A DNA stretch of 64,000 bases from Beta vulgaris subsp. vulgaris (GCF_026745355.1 NC_079202.1:53920709-53984708); one strand, 5' to 3'; positions 32,964 through 46,325 are shown, numbered from the stretch's first letter. Numbers and translations are program-made. Notes: generated by a model not told the origin, from the sequence alone.

Positions 32964-35045
32964 TAAATTTTGTTACTCTATACCCAAGTAAAGTAATAAT
33001 TAATTCGTTAAATAAATATATGTTGCAAATAATAACATATTAGGTTAGATTAAATAATTATATTAGTTAAATCAAAGAATGAAACAATAATCAAATTAAG
33101 TAATATTGGAACAACTTTGTTAGTATTTGAAATAAAAAGGAAAAGAAAAAGAGAAAAGAAAAGAAAAAAGGAAAAAGAAAACTCAAGAAAACAGTAGAAA
33201 CTGTTTTCATCAACCTTCAACCCATTTTTCATTTTTCCTCCTCAAACAACCCGACAAGGGAGTTTTAACTCCACTTATGAATTCTTATGAACAAACAAAT
33301 TCAACTTCCATTAAAAATTACAATTCAATCCAAACCCATCCAAAAATCTAATTATTTATCAAGACAACGCACCCAAATTTCAGATTATTCATCAAACCAA
33401 CCCATCCAAATTCAGAAAATTCAACCCCAACAAGGCTATAAATAGCCATGGTTGCTTCACCATTATGACCCATTCACAATCCTAAACACTCGCCGGAAAA
33501 CGCCATCAAAAACCACCACCAAAGCCTCAATTATTTTCGCAACCACCACTCTCTCTCCTCTGTTTTCGTTCAACAACCGCAACACCACCACAACACTGCC
33601 GCGCCTACTGTGCGCCCTACTCGCACCATCACACCATCTCCGGTTGAAGCCGCTACGTAACACGCGAACCCACATCGCAGCCCAACGAAGTCTCCTCCTT
33701 CTTTCGCCCCTTCTTTCTCTTTCTCCTCTCTCGCGCTCCATCTCTCTCTCTCGTGTTTCGCTCTCTCTCCTCGTGCGCCGGCGAGCCACGCCAGGACCGC
33801 CGGAATCCCGCGACGCCTCGCCACTGCCGCAGTACCCCGTCGCCAGCTTTTCCTCCCTCCCCTGTTTTCTTCGTGCTTGCTCAACTGAGCAGGAGGTAAC
33901 CTCTTCCTCTCTTGTTTTCATTTCATTTAACTTATGTAGTTGAGCCCAAACATACCCATTTTTAGTTAATCATAATATGGGCCTAAAATTTGGTTTTAGT
34001 TTTAGTTTTAGTTGAACTAACCAATAAAATCCATGTAATTAATATTGATTAAGTCTAATGAACTAATTAATTAGGTTACTTCTTTAATCAATTTTTCTAA
34101 TCAAGCGATAAGACCTAAACTAATTGAGTTAATTATCACCCATGATTCACCTTATTTTTGTTGTTAGACTTACTTAAGTTAATATATTAAATTATAAATT
34201 TACGACAACTATTTATAATATTACGAATTGACAAGAAAACTTAGCACTAACGTCACTTAGTAATTATCAATATATTCTTATAATATGAAAATAATAAAGG
34301 AATGTAAGTAATTTACGATTAATTGGGTTACGATAATTGAAATGGTTTTATTAACTTATTGAAGATAATTTACGTATTAAATTGAACCAGGTACTTAATA
34401 GGATAACATATGATAACTTAAATTATTATAAAACTTGTTGAAACTAAATTACTTATTAAATTAAATAAGATACCTATAGTATCAATATATAACAAGTACA
34501 TTGTATTAATCAAAGTAACGTAGAAAAAGTTAATCATAAAAGCTTAATAATGAATATATGTAGTGTCAACAACGATCTTCGATAATAAAAAGGTAACACC
34601 AATAACTAAAGGTCAACTGTTAAAAGAAATCGAATATTTACATTTTTGTTGCGTCATTTCATGGTTAGATTAAACGGAAAGAATATTACAGCCTTCCCCC
34701 GGCTTTCAAGGTTATTAAGCAGGAATCCAGGTAACATCTATTGCTAACACCCACGATCCCCTTCGAAATGTGTTTGTGAAATGTTGTTTATAATAATTAT
34801 GATTTTCTGATGTGATTATTTATATGGATTGTGGGATAATTAAATTGTTTTCGAATGAGTTTCGTAAATGATGATCTTATGAGTTATTGATGCTCAAGTA
34901 TGATTCATGAAAGATCTATGGCTTATGCCAATGAATGATAAACGAACGAAACATGATAAATAAAAGTGAAAGAGGTTCTGGCAATATAATGTTACGCTTA
35001 TCTACTTTATGGTCGTGCACGTACCTTCGCACCCGCCGTACGCTC

Positions 35046-35236
35046 GAAAAGGGAGCTGGGCTCCTTGAGGGGTACCGCATGCTATTTTGGTGCGAGCGGT
35101 GTATCTAAAAAGGGAGCGGGGCTCCTTGAGGATTACCGCATGGTGGTGTATCCAAAAAGGGAGTTGGGCTCCTTGAGGATCATCACATGGTGGTGTACCC
35201 AAAAAGGGAGCTGGGCTCCTTGAGGGTCATCACATG
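35046..35236. repeat. four ~50-bp tandem repeats in solo-LTR copy 1
   Basis: Units share AAAAGGGAGCTGGGCTCCTT and GAGG, with TACCGCATG or CATCACATG following. The other copy (37270-37430) has a looser counterpart built on CACCCGAGGACAA and GCCCTCACTAAA. Confidence 0.8.
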
Positions 35237-36838
35237 TCTATACTCGCCAGCTACCAAGCTAAAAGATGAAAAGATAATGGGAACTTATGAAGTATCGAGA
35301 TGCTATTTATAAATGTTTACTTTGCTATTATTTCATTACGAATTTGAAATATGTTTTACTATATTCTCTTCTCCCTGTTTGCAAATAAAATGAATTGAAA
35401 TGAATTTACGTTGTTAGGGTAGAATGTTACTGAGCTTCGGCTCATGATGCTTTGTTTTCTGTTTTAGGTATGAGCATATCCATTGCAAGTGCGCTGTTAA
35501 TAAGGAACATGTTCAAGGGAAAGTGTGCGGTATCTGGTGTTAGAGAAAGTATTATGTAAGTCGAGTATTTATGTATATTTATCAAGGACTATTTAAGGTT
35601 TCAATGTATTAGTGGGCCATATCCCACAGGCTTAAGTTCCATTTCCGCTGCTAAGTATGAGAAATTGTGTTTAATTAAGGTTATGAATTTTCGGGGCGTT
35701 ACATCCTTCCTCCCTTAAAGAGGCATTCCAACTTGGCATTACATAGGAGGGAGTAGTTTCTTCAAAAAAATATGGTATGCTTCTTTCTTTAATATAATAT
35801 GGACCTTATGGAAAGAACGAAATGCAAGGATTTTTAATGGCATTTCTTCCTCTCCAAGTGAGATGCGAGACCTTGTTCTACTCGGGCTTTGTTGGTGTCT
35901 AAAAGCCTTGGAAGTTAAATTTTCATACACTGCATTTGAGGTCTTGCAAAACCCTCTTTGCCTCAAGTGGATGGGTTCCGCACCAATTCATTTGAAACCT
36001 TGCCAACCTCTGCTTCAGATTTGGTCACCTCCACCCTCAGACCAACTGAAGTGGAATGTTGATGCTTCTTTTGATCCACTAATCAATCACTCTGTTGTGG
36101 GAGGTGTACTGCGGAACGATAGTGGAAACTTTGTGTGCCTATTTTTCACTCCTATCCCTCCCCTAGAAATTAATTCGGCAAAGGTATTTGCTATTTTCAG
36201 AGTGGTGCAAATCACTATGAGATCGGAAAGAATCAAATCACAAAGCATTACTATTATCTCAGATTCCTCTAATGTTGTGAAATGGTGTAACCAAGATAGT
36301 GGAGGGCCTTGGAATCTGAACTTCATGCTCAATTTCGTCCGCAACGCTCGCAAATCTTGGCTTTCTTAATCTATAATTCACAAAGGTAGGGGTTCTAATG
36401 GAGTGGCTGATTCCTTGGCTAAGCAATGATTAAGGAGGAATGATAAATTTGTGGCTTGGTGCTAATCTCTCATTCCATCGTGATTTTGTAGCAGAAATCA
36501 GCTAATTATGTAACTTTCTCAATGTTGGGGATGCAAAAGTGTTTGATCTTGTATCTGATCGTGTATTTGACCTTGTATTTGATCCCTAATTTGGCCTTTT
36601 GAGCCTCAATAAAACTAGACCAAAATTATCAAAAAACAAAATAACGACGTTGCTTTTTTAGTCGTTTTGTGATAGAGATATGATTGGCCTATATCCTATT
36701 TTAATGGGACGTGTGCACATCTTCATTTGGCAGTTATTCCTCTTCCCACTTCTTTCTCACTCCATTATATGCTACTTCATTGAATGTAGGAAGCCTTCAA
36801 ACCACTTGCCATGTCATCAATCTTCACTGTCTTCATGT

Positions 36839-39576
36839 TGTAACGCCCCGACAAATTTACATAACCTTAATCGTCAGCGGAAGCATAACTTAATCCTGTG
36901 GGTTATGGCCCACAAATAATATAATAGTCTAAGATTGAAAATTCACTATACAAATACTCATCGTATAATAATACTTGTTTATCCATCATACAAAATATCC
37001 TAAAACCTCATAGAATCATACATAATCTCCATAATGCAGTATAATAGTGATCCATATCTGTTCTTCCATACCTAAAAATAAAACAAAACGTCGTGAGCCG
37101 AGGCTCAACATACTACTCTAACATCGTAAATTCATTTCACATCATTTTATTTATAAACAGGGAGAAGAGAATAAGTAAAACCATTTCACAAACATATCAT
37201 AGCATGTTACATTATCTTCTTTATCATGTTCATCATCATATATTTTACTTTGGTAACTTGGCTAGTACAACGGAAGGGACGTCTCCCCAAAACATCATAA
37301 CATCATAAACGGAAGGCAGCCACCCGAGGACAAAAGCCCTCACTAAAGGAAGGTGGCGTTATTTGCCCAGAATGCGCGGTGCCACCCGAGGACAATAGCC
37401 CTCACTAAACGGAAGGTGGTTAACCGGCCGGAAGGTACGTGCACGACCCGGGATAACAGAATACTTGCCAAGAACCGTCTTTCACTTGAATTTATCATGT
37501 TTCATTGTTTTAAGCATATCATCATCATCGTGAATAATTATCTTCATTAATTTCATCATTCATCATTTCATAGCATCATATCATATCCATCATAAAACAT
37601 TTCATTTCATCCCGCAATCCATATATAAAACATAATATTAATCATGATCATAAAACATACTTTGAAGGGGAATGCGGGTGTTAGCAGTAGACGTTACCTG
37701 AATTCCTGCTTAAACCATGATAGCCGGGGGAGGCTTGTAATACCTTTATCTTCTTTAATCTATTCAAGAATAATTTTATTAATGAACGTTTCGTTATTTA
37801 GCTTTTAAGCCTAAATATTAGTTAGCGCTTATTAAGGTCATAGCGGTCATTATAACGTCGTAAAGGTCTCCTTAAAGGTCATTATTTCTTAATCGTTAAT
37901 AACTTTTTAATTAAGGTGACTCTTTAATCAACTAATTAATGAATAACTCAATTAGCTATGTTTTAGAATTATCGAAACATTAAAGTTATATTCTACATAT
38001 TATATAACCTTTCGAAAACGTAACATTATTCTAGTTCATAGTTAATAATAATTAGTCGTCCAATTGATTAATTTAAAGTTATAATAGATCCATTAACATT
38101 ATTTTAATATTATTTAGTCATTTAAAGCTAACAAGTCAAGTAACTAATTACTATAAGTGAACTTAAGGATTAGTGAATTACTCATAACTTAAACTTAATT
38201 ATAACAATAAGCTTAATGAATTAGTTTTAAACAACTCAACTAGTTTAAAAAAATCATGAATTATAACCCAATAATAGATTTTCGTAAATAAATTGGGTGG
38301 TTTAGTAAAACTAACTAAATCAGTCCACTAAAGCTCAATATATTAAAGCAACAAGATTAACTTAAATGACTTACCTAAGTGAATCAGATTATAAGCCCAA
38401 CATTATACTTAACTTAATAATTAAACTAACATGACTTAATGAAATCTAAATCAGCTTTAGTTTAACTCCATTAGCCCAACATAATAAATAAATTCAGATT
38501 TGTAAACACTTGAGTGTCCAAAGATATTTACTAGGCCCAAACTAAATATTAACTAATAAGAGAAATCAACTTGGGCTTGTATTATAAACTAAGGAAAATC
38601 AGAATTTAAAATAAAGAAGCATCACCTCTGCTACTAGGAGCAGGGAGAACGACGAGTGGGGCGAGGGAACGGCTCCTGCGAACGGCGGTTGACGGCGACG
38701 ACCGGCGGCAGCGAGAAACGACGGCAGCGTGATGGCGAGGCGGTGGCGCGCAGTGCTGTGCGCGTCCTGCTGGTGCGACGAAGGAGAGAGCGAGAATGAG
38801 CTGCGCGAGGAGGAGAGAGAACGAAGCTGCTGGTGGTTGGCGGAGCTCCGGCGAGCGAGCTGGAGACCCGCGAGCGACGGTGAGTTGGAAGCGCGACTGA
38901 GTGCGGCGCAAGCGGCGCGCGACCGGTTGTCGACGGGGTGTGTCAAGGGGCGAATCAGAGGAGAGAGAGGGAGAGTTTGGGTTTTCTTTTGGGTTTCTTT
39001 TTGTCACAATTTTTCCGGCAATTATTGACTGAATTTCTGATTAGAGAGAAGAGATGATGAAGGTTGTTGTTGGTGTGTTCTTGGTGTTGAATCTATGGCT
39101 ATTTATAGTGGAGTTTGGGGGTTTTAAAATCAGTGGTTAGGAGGAAGATGGTGAAGTAATTAATCTGATTTTGTTAACTTGAAGAAGCAATGGTGAGAGA
39201 TTGGTGACAGATTTTGACTGAAGAAGAAGAAGAGAGGGTGATTGCATGTGTGCCATGTGTTTGCCATGAAAATGAAGGAATTGAAGGGGGAGGAAGAAGG
39301 CAGTCAACTTTCTCAGTTTTATATAATACTTTTATTTTTCTTTTAATTTATGAAATCAGAAAATGGTCATTGTTTCAACTTTCAACCACCTAGTTGGGTG
39401 ATGGTTAAATATAAGTCTAATATTTTCTGGTTAAACAAAAGAATAGGATTACCCCTTTTTACAAAGTCTAGTAATTTATGTTTAACATAATAAAAGAAAA
39501 TCTAAATCTTAGTCAAATTAGTGATAACTATATCTAATTAATTACTTAAACATGGTTAAGTTTTTAGGATATTACA
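36839..39576 (-). mobile_element. long solo-LTR-like element, copy 2, inverted
   Basis: 5-bp CATGT at 36834-36838 and 39577-39581. On the minus strand it begins TGTAATATCCTAAAAACTTA and ends TCGGGGCGTTACA, as copy 1 does on the plus strand. Shared blocks in inverted order include the AAGCAGGAATTCAGGTAAC-type segment (37700), GAGCCTCGGCTCACGA (37095) and TATAAATAGCCAT (about 39095, TATA). Length 2738 bp. The GC-rich stretch at 38600-39010 is the counterpart of the transcribed-looking zone of copy 1. Confidence 0.65.
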
Positions 39577-39964
39577 CATGTGCTCAATTAACCGCTGCCA
39601 CATGTCTTCGCAAATGGATGCAATCTGGGCCCGCTTGTTTCCTTGCCACATCAGAATAAACTGACCAATAACAATAGCCCCTAATTTTCTTCTTTGGGCG
39701 GCAAAACAAATGAAAGAAAATTATTTTAACTTTCAAAACTGGCTAACCGTCTTGCAAATCACGCCTCATTATGACGGTTTTCTTCCTTTTGTATCAGTGA
39801 TGGCTCCGAAACTTGCGACAGATTTTTAAGTGATGTCGCTTTCGCTTAGCCCCATATCTTTGATAGCATCTAGCATGATGATATTCGTTGAACTACCATT
39901 TTCTACGATCACTCTTCTTAAAAGGCAATTTCCAATTGCTTTTTGATGACAAGTCTTGTACCGT

Positions 39965-40697
39965 TAACGATTTGGTGTATATGGCATGAAAGATTAATGA
40001 TTTAGTGTGCTTAAAGAGGGTGTATAGCTAAGGAAATATGGGAGTTAGTAAAGAGTGAAAGTGGTAACTTTCCATCTCTTACTTCTTAACTGGTATGAAT
40101 TATGATGCAAATGAGTATCGTCGGTCCTAATAGCATGTTAGACAAAAATAGGCCCTTCTTTATCTAGTCATGTACCGTTATACTAATAGCTAGCACGTAT
40201 AATCTAAGCATCACCACAGTTTGATGTACTGGTGGCATCTGGTATTGAAGAAACTCGATACAGGGAGTATTCTAGAAGGGTTTTGGGTTTTTGGCTGCTT
40301 GGTATGATTTTTTTTTTTACTTGAGACTGGAACAATTCATTGAAGCTATAATTTATAAGATGTCAAAGTTTGTTTGGCTTGCGTTAGTCGGTATCTTAAA
40401 CACTTTTTTTTTCGTCTTCTTTCTTAGAATATGAAGATTTACTTGTATGCTTTGATAACCTGATTTATTTGAAAAAAATGTGCTAAAGAACTTGTCTCAG
40501 ACGTAGTGGAGTGGATAGATTTCTCTGAACATGGGATGATACGAGCCTCAAATTTTACAGTTCTTAACAACTTAGAGAGGACATGTATCTATAAGGACAT
40601 TACGATTATTTTTGCATCATCAAATTGTCTAAGTGAAGCTATAGAAGCACCTTAAAAAAAAGTGAAGCTGTCAAAGTCAAACTTCCTTGCTACATCG
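39965..40697 (+). repeat. displaced copy of TRAPPC1 intron 3 sequence
   Basis: Follows 10383-11450 closely (GGCATGAAAGATTAATGATT, ACTGGTGGCATCTGGTATTG, GACGTAGTGGAGT), minus a roughly 340-bp block. It continues past the LINE at 43573-43611. No TRAPPC1 exon is carried. Confidence 0.85.
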
Positions 40698-40715
40698 ATT
40701 CAGTTTTTCTTCTTT

Positions 40716-43572
40716 TCTTCTTTTTTTTTTTAGGGGAAAAGTCACTACCATTCTCATTCATTCATAGACAACATGTCCATCAATAATACATATGGGCTAA
40801 CCTCCTCGAGACAATGGTTTTTCCATATTTGTTCAACACCAAAAGGTAACTTAGCAAGGTGATGGGAAACCACATTTTCATCCCTACTGGCATGAGACCA
40901 AAGCAAAGAATTGAAATAACTACTACATAATAAGATATCTTCTAAGACAGAATCAAGATGCGCAAACTAGATCATAGCTTTGAAGACTTTCGAAATGATA
41001 ACTTGGCTATCCTATTCAAGTTCAACATCCTTACATCCAAACCTCTTGGCCATACGAATAGCCATCAAGAGTGCTTTGCCTTCCGCAATTTCGATCGGCC
41101 AATGTGTGCGCACTCTTCTTGTGGCGGCGAACATAACTTGCCCTTCATGGTTCCTTGCTACAACACCCAAACCTATCCATCCTTAATTGGCCAAGGATGC
41201 GTCAAAGTTAAGCTTAACAACACCCACAGCAGGTGCTTTCCAAATTCTCAAACGTGAACATGCGCCACTCTCTCTCGGCCCATAAATTTGTTGTGCAACT
41301 TATCATGTTCCTCCAATAGTCTATGAACTCTGGTCAGGATGATGTTGTTTGTTGTAGTGTTGTTGTTAAAGACTTTTGCATTTCGTTCGGACCATATACA
41401 CCACACAAGATTCACTATTTTTTGCTACCATTTCTTCTCTACTTTAGCCCAGCTTGCCAAGGTTTCTTGAAGGCTAATGTTCACGTGTTCAATCAGGTGA
41501 GCATAACCACTTTCCTCCCATAATTCTCGGACTCGGATGCACAGGAAGAGCACATGTGTCGTTGTTTCCTCTTCCCCACACCAAGGATAGTTCACGTCCT
41601 CAATAAGGTGTCTATGAGCCAAGAGAGCTCTAGTAGGAAGTGTACTTGTACATAGGCGCCATATGAATAGCCTCACCTTTGGCGATGCTTCAACTTTCCA
41701 TAATGTGACCCAAGCTTCATGGAATGTTTCTAAGTTGAAGCCTTTGCCCAACATATAGGTTATTTTTACGAAGTAGTCCCCCTCCTTTTTGTGAAGCCCA
41801 AGTGAGAGTATCATGCGGTTTCCTCTCACTCAAAGGGATCGACATAATGCACTTAATGTCTCGCTCATTAAATATGTGAGTAAGCCGCGCGCCAGGTCCC
41901 ACTCCATGAATTCTGAAGTTATCAAGTCGCTCACCATTGTCACCTTGTCTACCATAGGGCTTTGGATGAAGTGCCCTTCTTCGTCTACAATCCAAGAATC
42001 CTGCCATATATTAATACATGTTCCATTACCGAGCCTCCAGATCATCCCTTCTTTTATGAGTGCTTTAGCACTCCAAATCCCTCGCCATGAGTAACTTGAA
42101 GAGTAACCAAGAGGAGCTTCAAGGAAAGTGCTCTTATGGTAATACTTCGCCTTCATTACCTTCCCGAGAAGCGTATTTTCTCCCTTCACTAAACGCCAAG
42201 CTTGCTTTCCCAAAAGTGCATCATTAAAAATCTCGAGATCCTTAAAGCCCATACCTCCATCCCAAACACTTCAGTGCACACATAGACTCCCAACTCCTCC
42301 AATGTATCCTCCTTCTCGCATCAGATTGCCCCGAGCCATAGCCGAAGAATTACACTAGTCACCGAAATCGGGAACTTATAGATTCCCATTAGATAAGTAG
42401 GAATGGCCTGTATAACATATTTCAAGAGCACCTCTTTCCCAGCTCGAGACAAAAGTTTCTCCTTCCACCCTTGCAACTTTTTCCAAATTCTGTCAAGAAG
42501 CTCCCCAAATTTGGCTTTTTTTATCTCCCTGCCACAGTAGGAATGCCAAGATACTCTCCATGACGATCAACCTGCCTCATCTGCAAAAGACCCATCAAAT
42601 CTTCTTTCTGTTAAGTACTAACCCCTCTGCTAAAAGAAACTTTCGACTTATCATAATTTATTTTCTGCCCCTGATGCTACTTCATACTTGTTGAACAAAT
42701 CAACTACCTCTAAGCATTCCTGTTGGTTAGCTCTAGCAAAAAGTATACTATCATCTGCAAAAAGAAGGTGAGAGATCTCCTGCCCACTTAGGCTTGCTTT
42801 TGCACCATGAATTCTTTTTTCCGATACTGCAGTTAGTAGCATTCTTGAAAAAGCATCAGGTACTAAGATAAACAGGTAGGGAGATAGTGGATCCCCTTGC
42901 TTGAGGCCCCGTGAGGGGCTAATGTGTCCTTTAACTCTGCCATTCATCACAAAAGAGTATTCAACAGAAGTAACACAATTCATTACTAAATTCACCCATC
43001 TGTCGCCAAATCCCATTGTTAACAATAACTTCTTCAGGAATCCCCACTCTACTATGTCATAAGCCTTATTCATATTCATAAGTTCTTTATTTTCCAGAAT
43101 AGAATAATTGCTTAGAATAAGAAAACATATTAAATTTGTCGAGAAGTGCAATTACTCCTCTCCTGCATTTATTTCTATGCCTCATAGTAGAAACAATTCC
43201 ATAGCTATTAAAGCATTGTCAGTAATCTGTCTTACAGGCACAAAAAAACACACTGATTCTCAGTAACCAGATTAGGGAAAATAGTTTTTAGCCTAATTAC
43301 AATTGCTTTCGAAACCAGTTTATAGTTTATACAGGACATTACATAAGCTGATTGGCCTTTATTGAGAAACATCAGTAGGGTCTTTTTGGGATCATTACAA
43401 CATTTGTCGTGTTAACATTTGCAGGCATAGCCGAACCATGTAAAAATATTAATCACAAAATTAGAGACATCATCCCCCATGATATGCCAAAATTTTTGGC
43501 AAAAAATTACATGCATACCGTCAGGCCTCGGGCTTTGCAAGGGTGCATTTACTTAAGGGCTTCGAAAATTGC
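40716..43572 (-). mobile_element. 5'-truncated L1-like LINE with target duplication
   Basis: An 18-bp direct repeat, ATTCAGTTTTKCTTCTTT, flanks it (40698-40715, 43573-43590; 17 of 18 equal), and a T-run at 40716-40731 is the minus-strand poly(A). Minus strand from 43572: start of the RT region (NAIFEALK, IPK, KLVSKAIVIRLKTIFPNLVT), then MNKAYDIVEWGFLKKLLLTM, SRGLKQGDPLSPYLFILVPD and LLFADDSILFARAN (FADD catalytic motif). The zinc-knuckle region (WKVEASPKVRLFIWRLCTST, CGEEETTTHVLFLC) and an RNase H-like end (KLNFDASLAN) follow. Multiple stops and frameshifts; inactive. Confidence 0.88.
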
Positions 43573-44144
43573 ATTCAGTTTTGCTTCTTTAGTTGCCCAT
43601 TATTTGAAAAGAATGTGGTATTTTGGATTTTACATCAAATTTTGTCTACATTAATGTCATCTACAACTCTTAATTGACACAAAAAATAAAAGGAAAATTC
43701 TATTGGCTTCGTTTGCCATTGCTTATTGACTTTTTTCACTTGACTTGTTTGACCAATATATCGTGTTACCTTTTTGTATCACTTGTCTTAGTTTGCTAGA
43801 TAGTGATTTTTCCCAATTGATGATGGCAAAATTTGCAAATTTAAGCATGATATTCATCTCAAAATTTCCGGATCCATTTTGTTTAGGCCCATATGGTTTT
43901 GATTAGCTTGTTCTCATAATAAATTTAACAAATTGCATAAAGCATCATGCATATAAACTGGATCCATAAAATCCGTTTTATTTAGGTATGTAGGGGTAGT
44001 AGTACATAAGTACAAGAACTAAGTCATATAATAAGACTATTAAAAAGGTAGTAGTTGTAGTAGATCATAATACTTTTGTTGTACTTGTAACTGAGCACAC
44101 TAATTAGCTTGCACAATTTATTCATAGATTGCGTGTGCGTGAGA

Positions 44145-45175
44145 TTAGTTGGGAATGGCAACATGCGCATCAACTCCCAACACAGGCTTAAGAATGCCGA
44201 TACTTGCATCGACTTCCAACAAGGAGTTGGCTTGCAACAGAGGCTTGAACTCTTGGAGTGTTCGTTTTCCGAGGTAATCATATACTTGTGCATAGTACTT
44301 ACCCACCAAGCCACCGTTGGATGCCTCCAGATCAATTTGGTACACAAGACCATTGATAGCGATGATTTCATATTTCAAAACCTTTTCAAACTTCAGACAA
44401 TGTCCCTGCAAATTTCACTAGCATTAGTCCCAAATCCGTATTCTTTTTGTTCTTTATATCTATAATCTTGCGGCTAAGCATTCGAAAACTTGATCGTAGT
44501 TGATAGTGTATACATGAGATCAAACTCATAGTCATGTGTAATTTTGTTATATTATTATCGTTACGTCACCATCTTGTTAGATTGGTACGAATTAATGTAT
44601 TGTGATTTACGTCATCAATCTTGAATTTAGAATATAATAAACCAAATTTAGGCCTGATCCAAATTCAGCACATATTATATATCAAAAATTCTTTTTTTTT
44701 TTAATGAAGTGTATCTGAATATTTTAAATTCAAGATGTAGTTCATAATCAATTCAAAAACTTAGCAGAATTATCTAAGATTTTGCATTACAAGAGAATAT
44801 TTTTTTTCAAGAAAATTTGATCTCCCAACAAAAATGAGTAAGGTGCAAAATTTTCTGATAAGGTGAATATTTTTTCATATTTGGTTTTTGTTTTAGTATA
44901 ATGTAATATAGATACTCAAATCCATCAATGCGCAAAGAAAACATTGGACATACTACACAAGCTAGTTTAAGGAACACAAAAGTTAAAAAAAGAGCAAACA
45001 AGTGTAAAATGCTAATGTAATTGATTATATGGACCTTATAAAAATTACACAATTCAAAATTATTCTAAAATAAAAATAATGAATAGGGTACGTAGAAGCT
45101 TACGCCTTTGTTGTACTCATTCACAGCCCATTTAGTAATCTCTATGATAGAATCAACATTGACAGCGCGTTTCAT
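44145..45175 (-). CDS. cystatin-like gene C
   Basis: Exons 45104-45175 and 44145-44405 (minus strand), donor GGC then GTAAGC, acceptor TTTGCAG, phase 0, 110 residues. Exon 1 is MKRAVNVDSIIEITKWAVNE then YNKG. Exon 2 begins GHCLKFEKVLK. The first-loop region reads YEIIAINGLVYQIDLEA (QxVxG replaced by IAING), then YYAQVYDYLGKRTLQEFKPL with no Pro-Trp. The tail is SLLEVDASIGILKPVLGVDA then HVAIPN. The N-terminal Gly pair typical of inhibitory cystatins is not seen, nor is a signal peptide. AATAAA on the minus strand at 43977-43982 marks the likely 3' end. Its duplicate is gene D. Scaffold conserved; protease inhibition doubtful or altered. Confidence 0.82.
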
Positions 45176-45264
45176 TTTTGCCTGTGTTATTTGTGTATGT
45201 GTTTCAGTGTTTGTGGTTGTTGTTTATGTGTTGGTAGTACTTCAATTTAAGCAACCAACCTCTC

Positions 45265-45273
45265 AATATATAG
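45265..45273 (-). promoter_or_regulatory. TATA box of cystatin C
   Basis: Minus strand CCCTATATATTGAGAGG about 90 bp before the ATG. Identical context in gene D. Confidence 0.6.
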
Positions 45274-45382
45274 GGTAATAATTGGAATCCAAATTATTCT
45301 TTCCCACAACGTTAGCGTTATTTAGTGACCTTGTGAACCAAATTTACCACCTATTCATTATGCCAACTAGTTGATTCTAGTT

Positions 45383-45629
45383 TAGAGGTGATCATGGGTC
45401 GGGTCGCGGCCAAAAAATTTTGCCCATTGACCGGGCCGAGCCTAAATTCGGGCCAAATTTCTGTGTCCAAAGCCCGCTATTTCGGGCCTAAATTAGCGGG
45501 ATTTTGCGGGCCAAAAAATAGACTAAAAAGTCGTTTTTGGCTTGCCCAAAGCCAAAAAAATACACGGTCGGGCCGGGCCGGGCCGAAAAATTCTACCTAA
45601 AAACAGGCCTGGCCAAAATGATCACCTTA
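45383..45629. mobile_element. short hAT element, unit 1 copy
   Basis: An 8-bp TTCTAGTT at 45375-45382 and 45630-45637. Ends TAGAGGTGATCATGGG and CCAAAATGATCACCTTA. Body rich in CGGGCC and GGCC. Present at the same place in unit 2, so it predates the duplication. Confidence 0.88.
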
Positions 45630-46325
45630 TTCTAGTTTATATTGCTCTAAGAATATGATTCATGTGTACTTATGATCTTATATCTATAGAAAAGAAAAGA
45701 TGAAAGGGATTAAATATTCTTCTTCAATTACTTTACATGTTTACCATCCCGAGTAGTTATCATGCCACCTAGTTGATTCTTCATTATAAATGAGACATGT
45801 GCTCTTATCTCATATTTTAAATTATAGAAAACAAAAGATGGAAGGGATCAAATTTCTATATAAAAAAAAAAGATCTATAGAAAGAATTTTGTATTTTGAA
45901 CCCCATTTGTTATTGTGATAGAGTTTCCTATCATCATTGATTCTTGTTGTCGTTAATATACAATGTGAAATGATAGTGATTTATTTTAGAATTGTTCAAA
46001 TCACCTTATAAAATACTATTATTAAGTTTGTGAGAAATCACATAATATATTTTTTTTGGGAAAACAAACCTTAAACAAATTCTTTTTTGCGAGAACAACT
46101 CTTATGCCAGATTTTGTTCATTGACCAAAGGTTCCGACATTGGCCATATCATGGATTTTGTTGGGTTTAAAAAAGTCACGTGTCTTACACATGACATGGT
46201 GAATGTCGCAACCTTGGGTCAATTATTGAAAACCGCTGAAACCTTGAGTTTATGACCGGAATTGATCAGCATAAGGTTTGTTTTCGCAAAAAAAATTGTT
46301 TAAGGTTTGTTTCGCAAAAAAAAAA

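Larger units (their letters stand above)
31870..35703 (+). mobile_element. long solo-LTR-like element, copy 1
   Basis: Flanked by 5-bp TCCTT (31865-31869 and 35704-35708). Begins TGTAATATCCCGAAAATTT and ends TTCGGGGCGTTACA, so TG...CA with short inverted ends. A TATA box (GGCTATAAATAGCC, about 33436) precedes a C-rich then GC-rich transcribed-looking zone. No gag, pol or second LTR is present. About 2.8 kb after subtracting the Harbinger at 31957. A solo LTR of a large gypsy-type element is the best reading; a non-autonomous DNA element is the alternative. Open frames at 33450-33940 on both strands fall inside it and are not called. Confidence 0.65.
31340..36640 (+). mobile_element. 5'-truncated L1-like LINE, split by an LTR insertion
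   Basis: First part, 31340-31869, reads SLAIWDGHDWHWFFTWRRSL and then, in other frames, the zinc-knuckle end of the RT region (CGLCQNHIETTNHLLLHCPF). Second part, 35704-36640, reads WTLWKERNARIFNG, then WNVDASFDPLINHSVVGGVL, an RNase H-like segment, and GVADSLAKQ before a stop. The 3' end is near AATAAAACTAGACC. Frames are broken in several places. The two halves join in sense when 31870-35703 is removed. Confidence 0.75.

Noticed and set aside
33452..33943. 163-residue and overlapping minus-strand open frames
   Set aside because: They lie wholly inside the solo-LTR-like element, in its C- and GC-rich zone. They are simple in composition (Ser/Leu/Arg), and the counterpart in the second copy does not keep the same protein.
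35046..35236. Regular repeats that could suggest a CRISPR-like array
   Set aside because: Units are directly adjacent with no unique spacers, in a plant retroelement LTR. Simple tandem repeats.
38599..39028. Ala/Arg/Ser-rich frames on both strands
   Set aside because: Counterpart zone of solo-LTR-like copy 2. GC-rich, unconserved frames, no domain.
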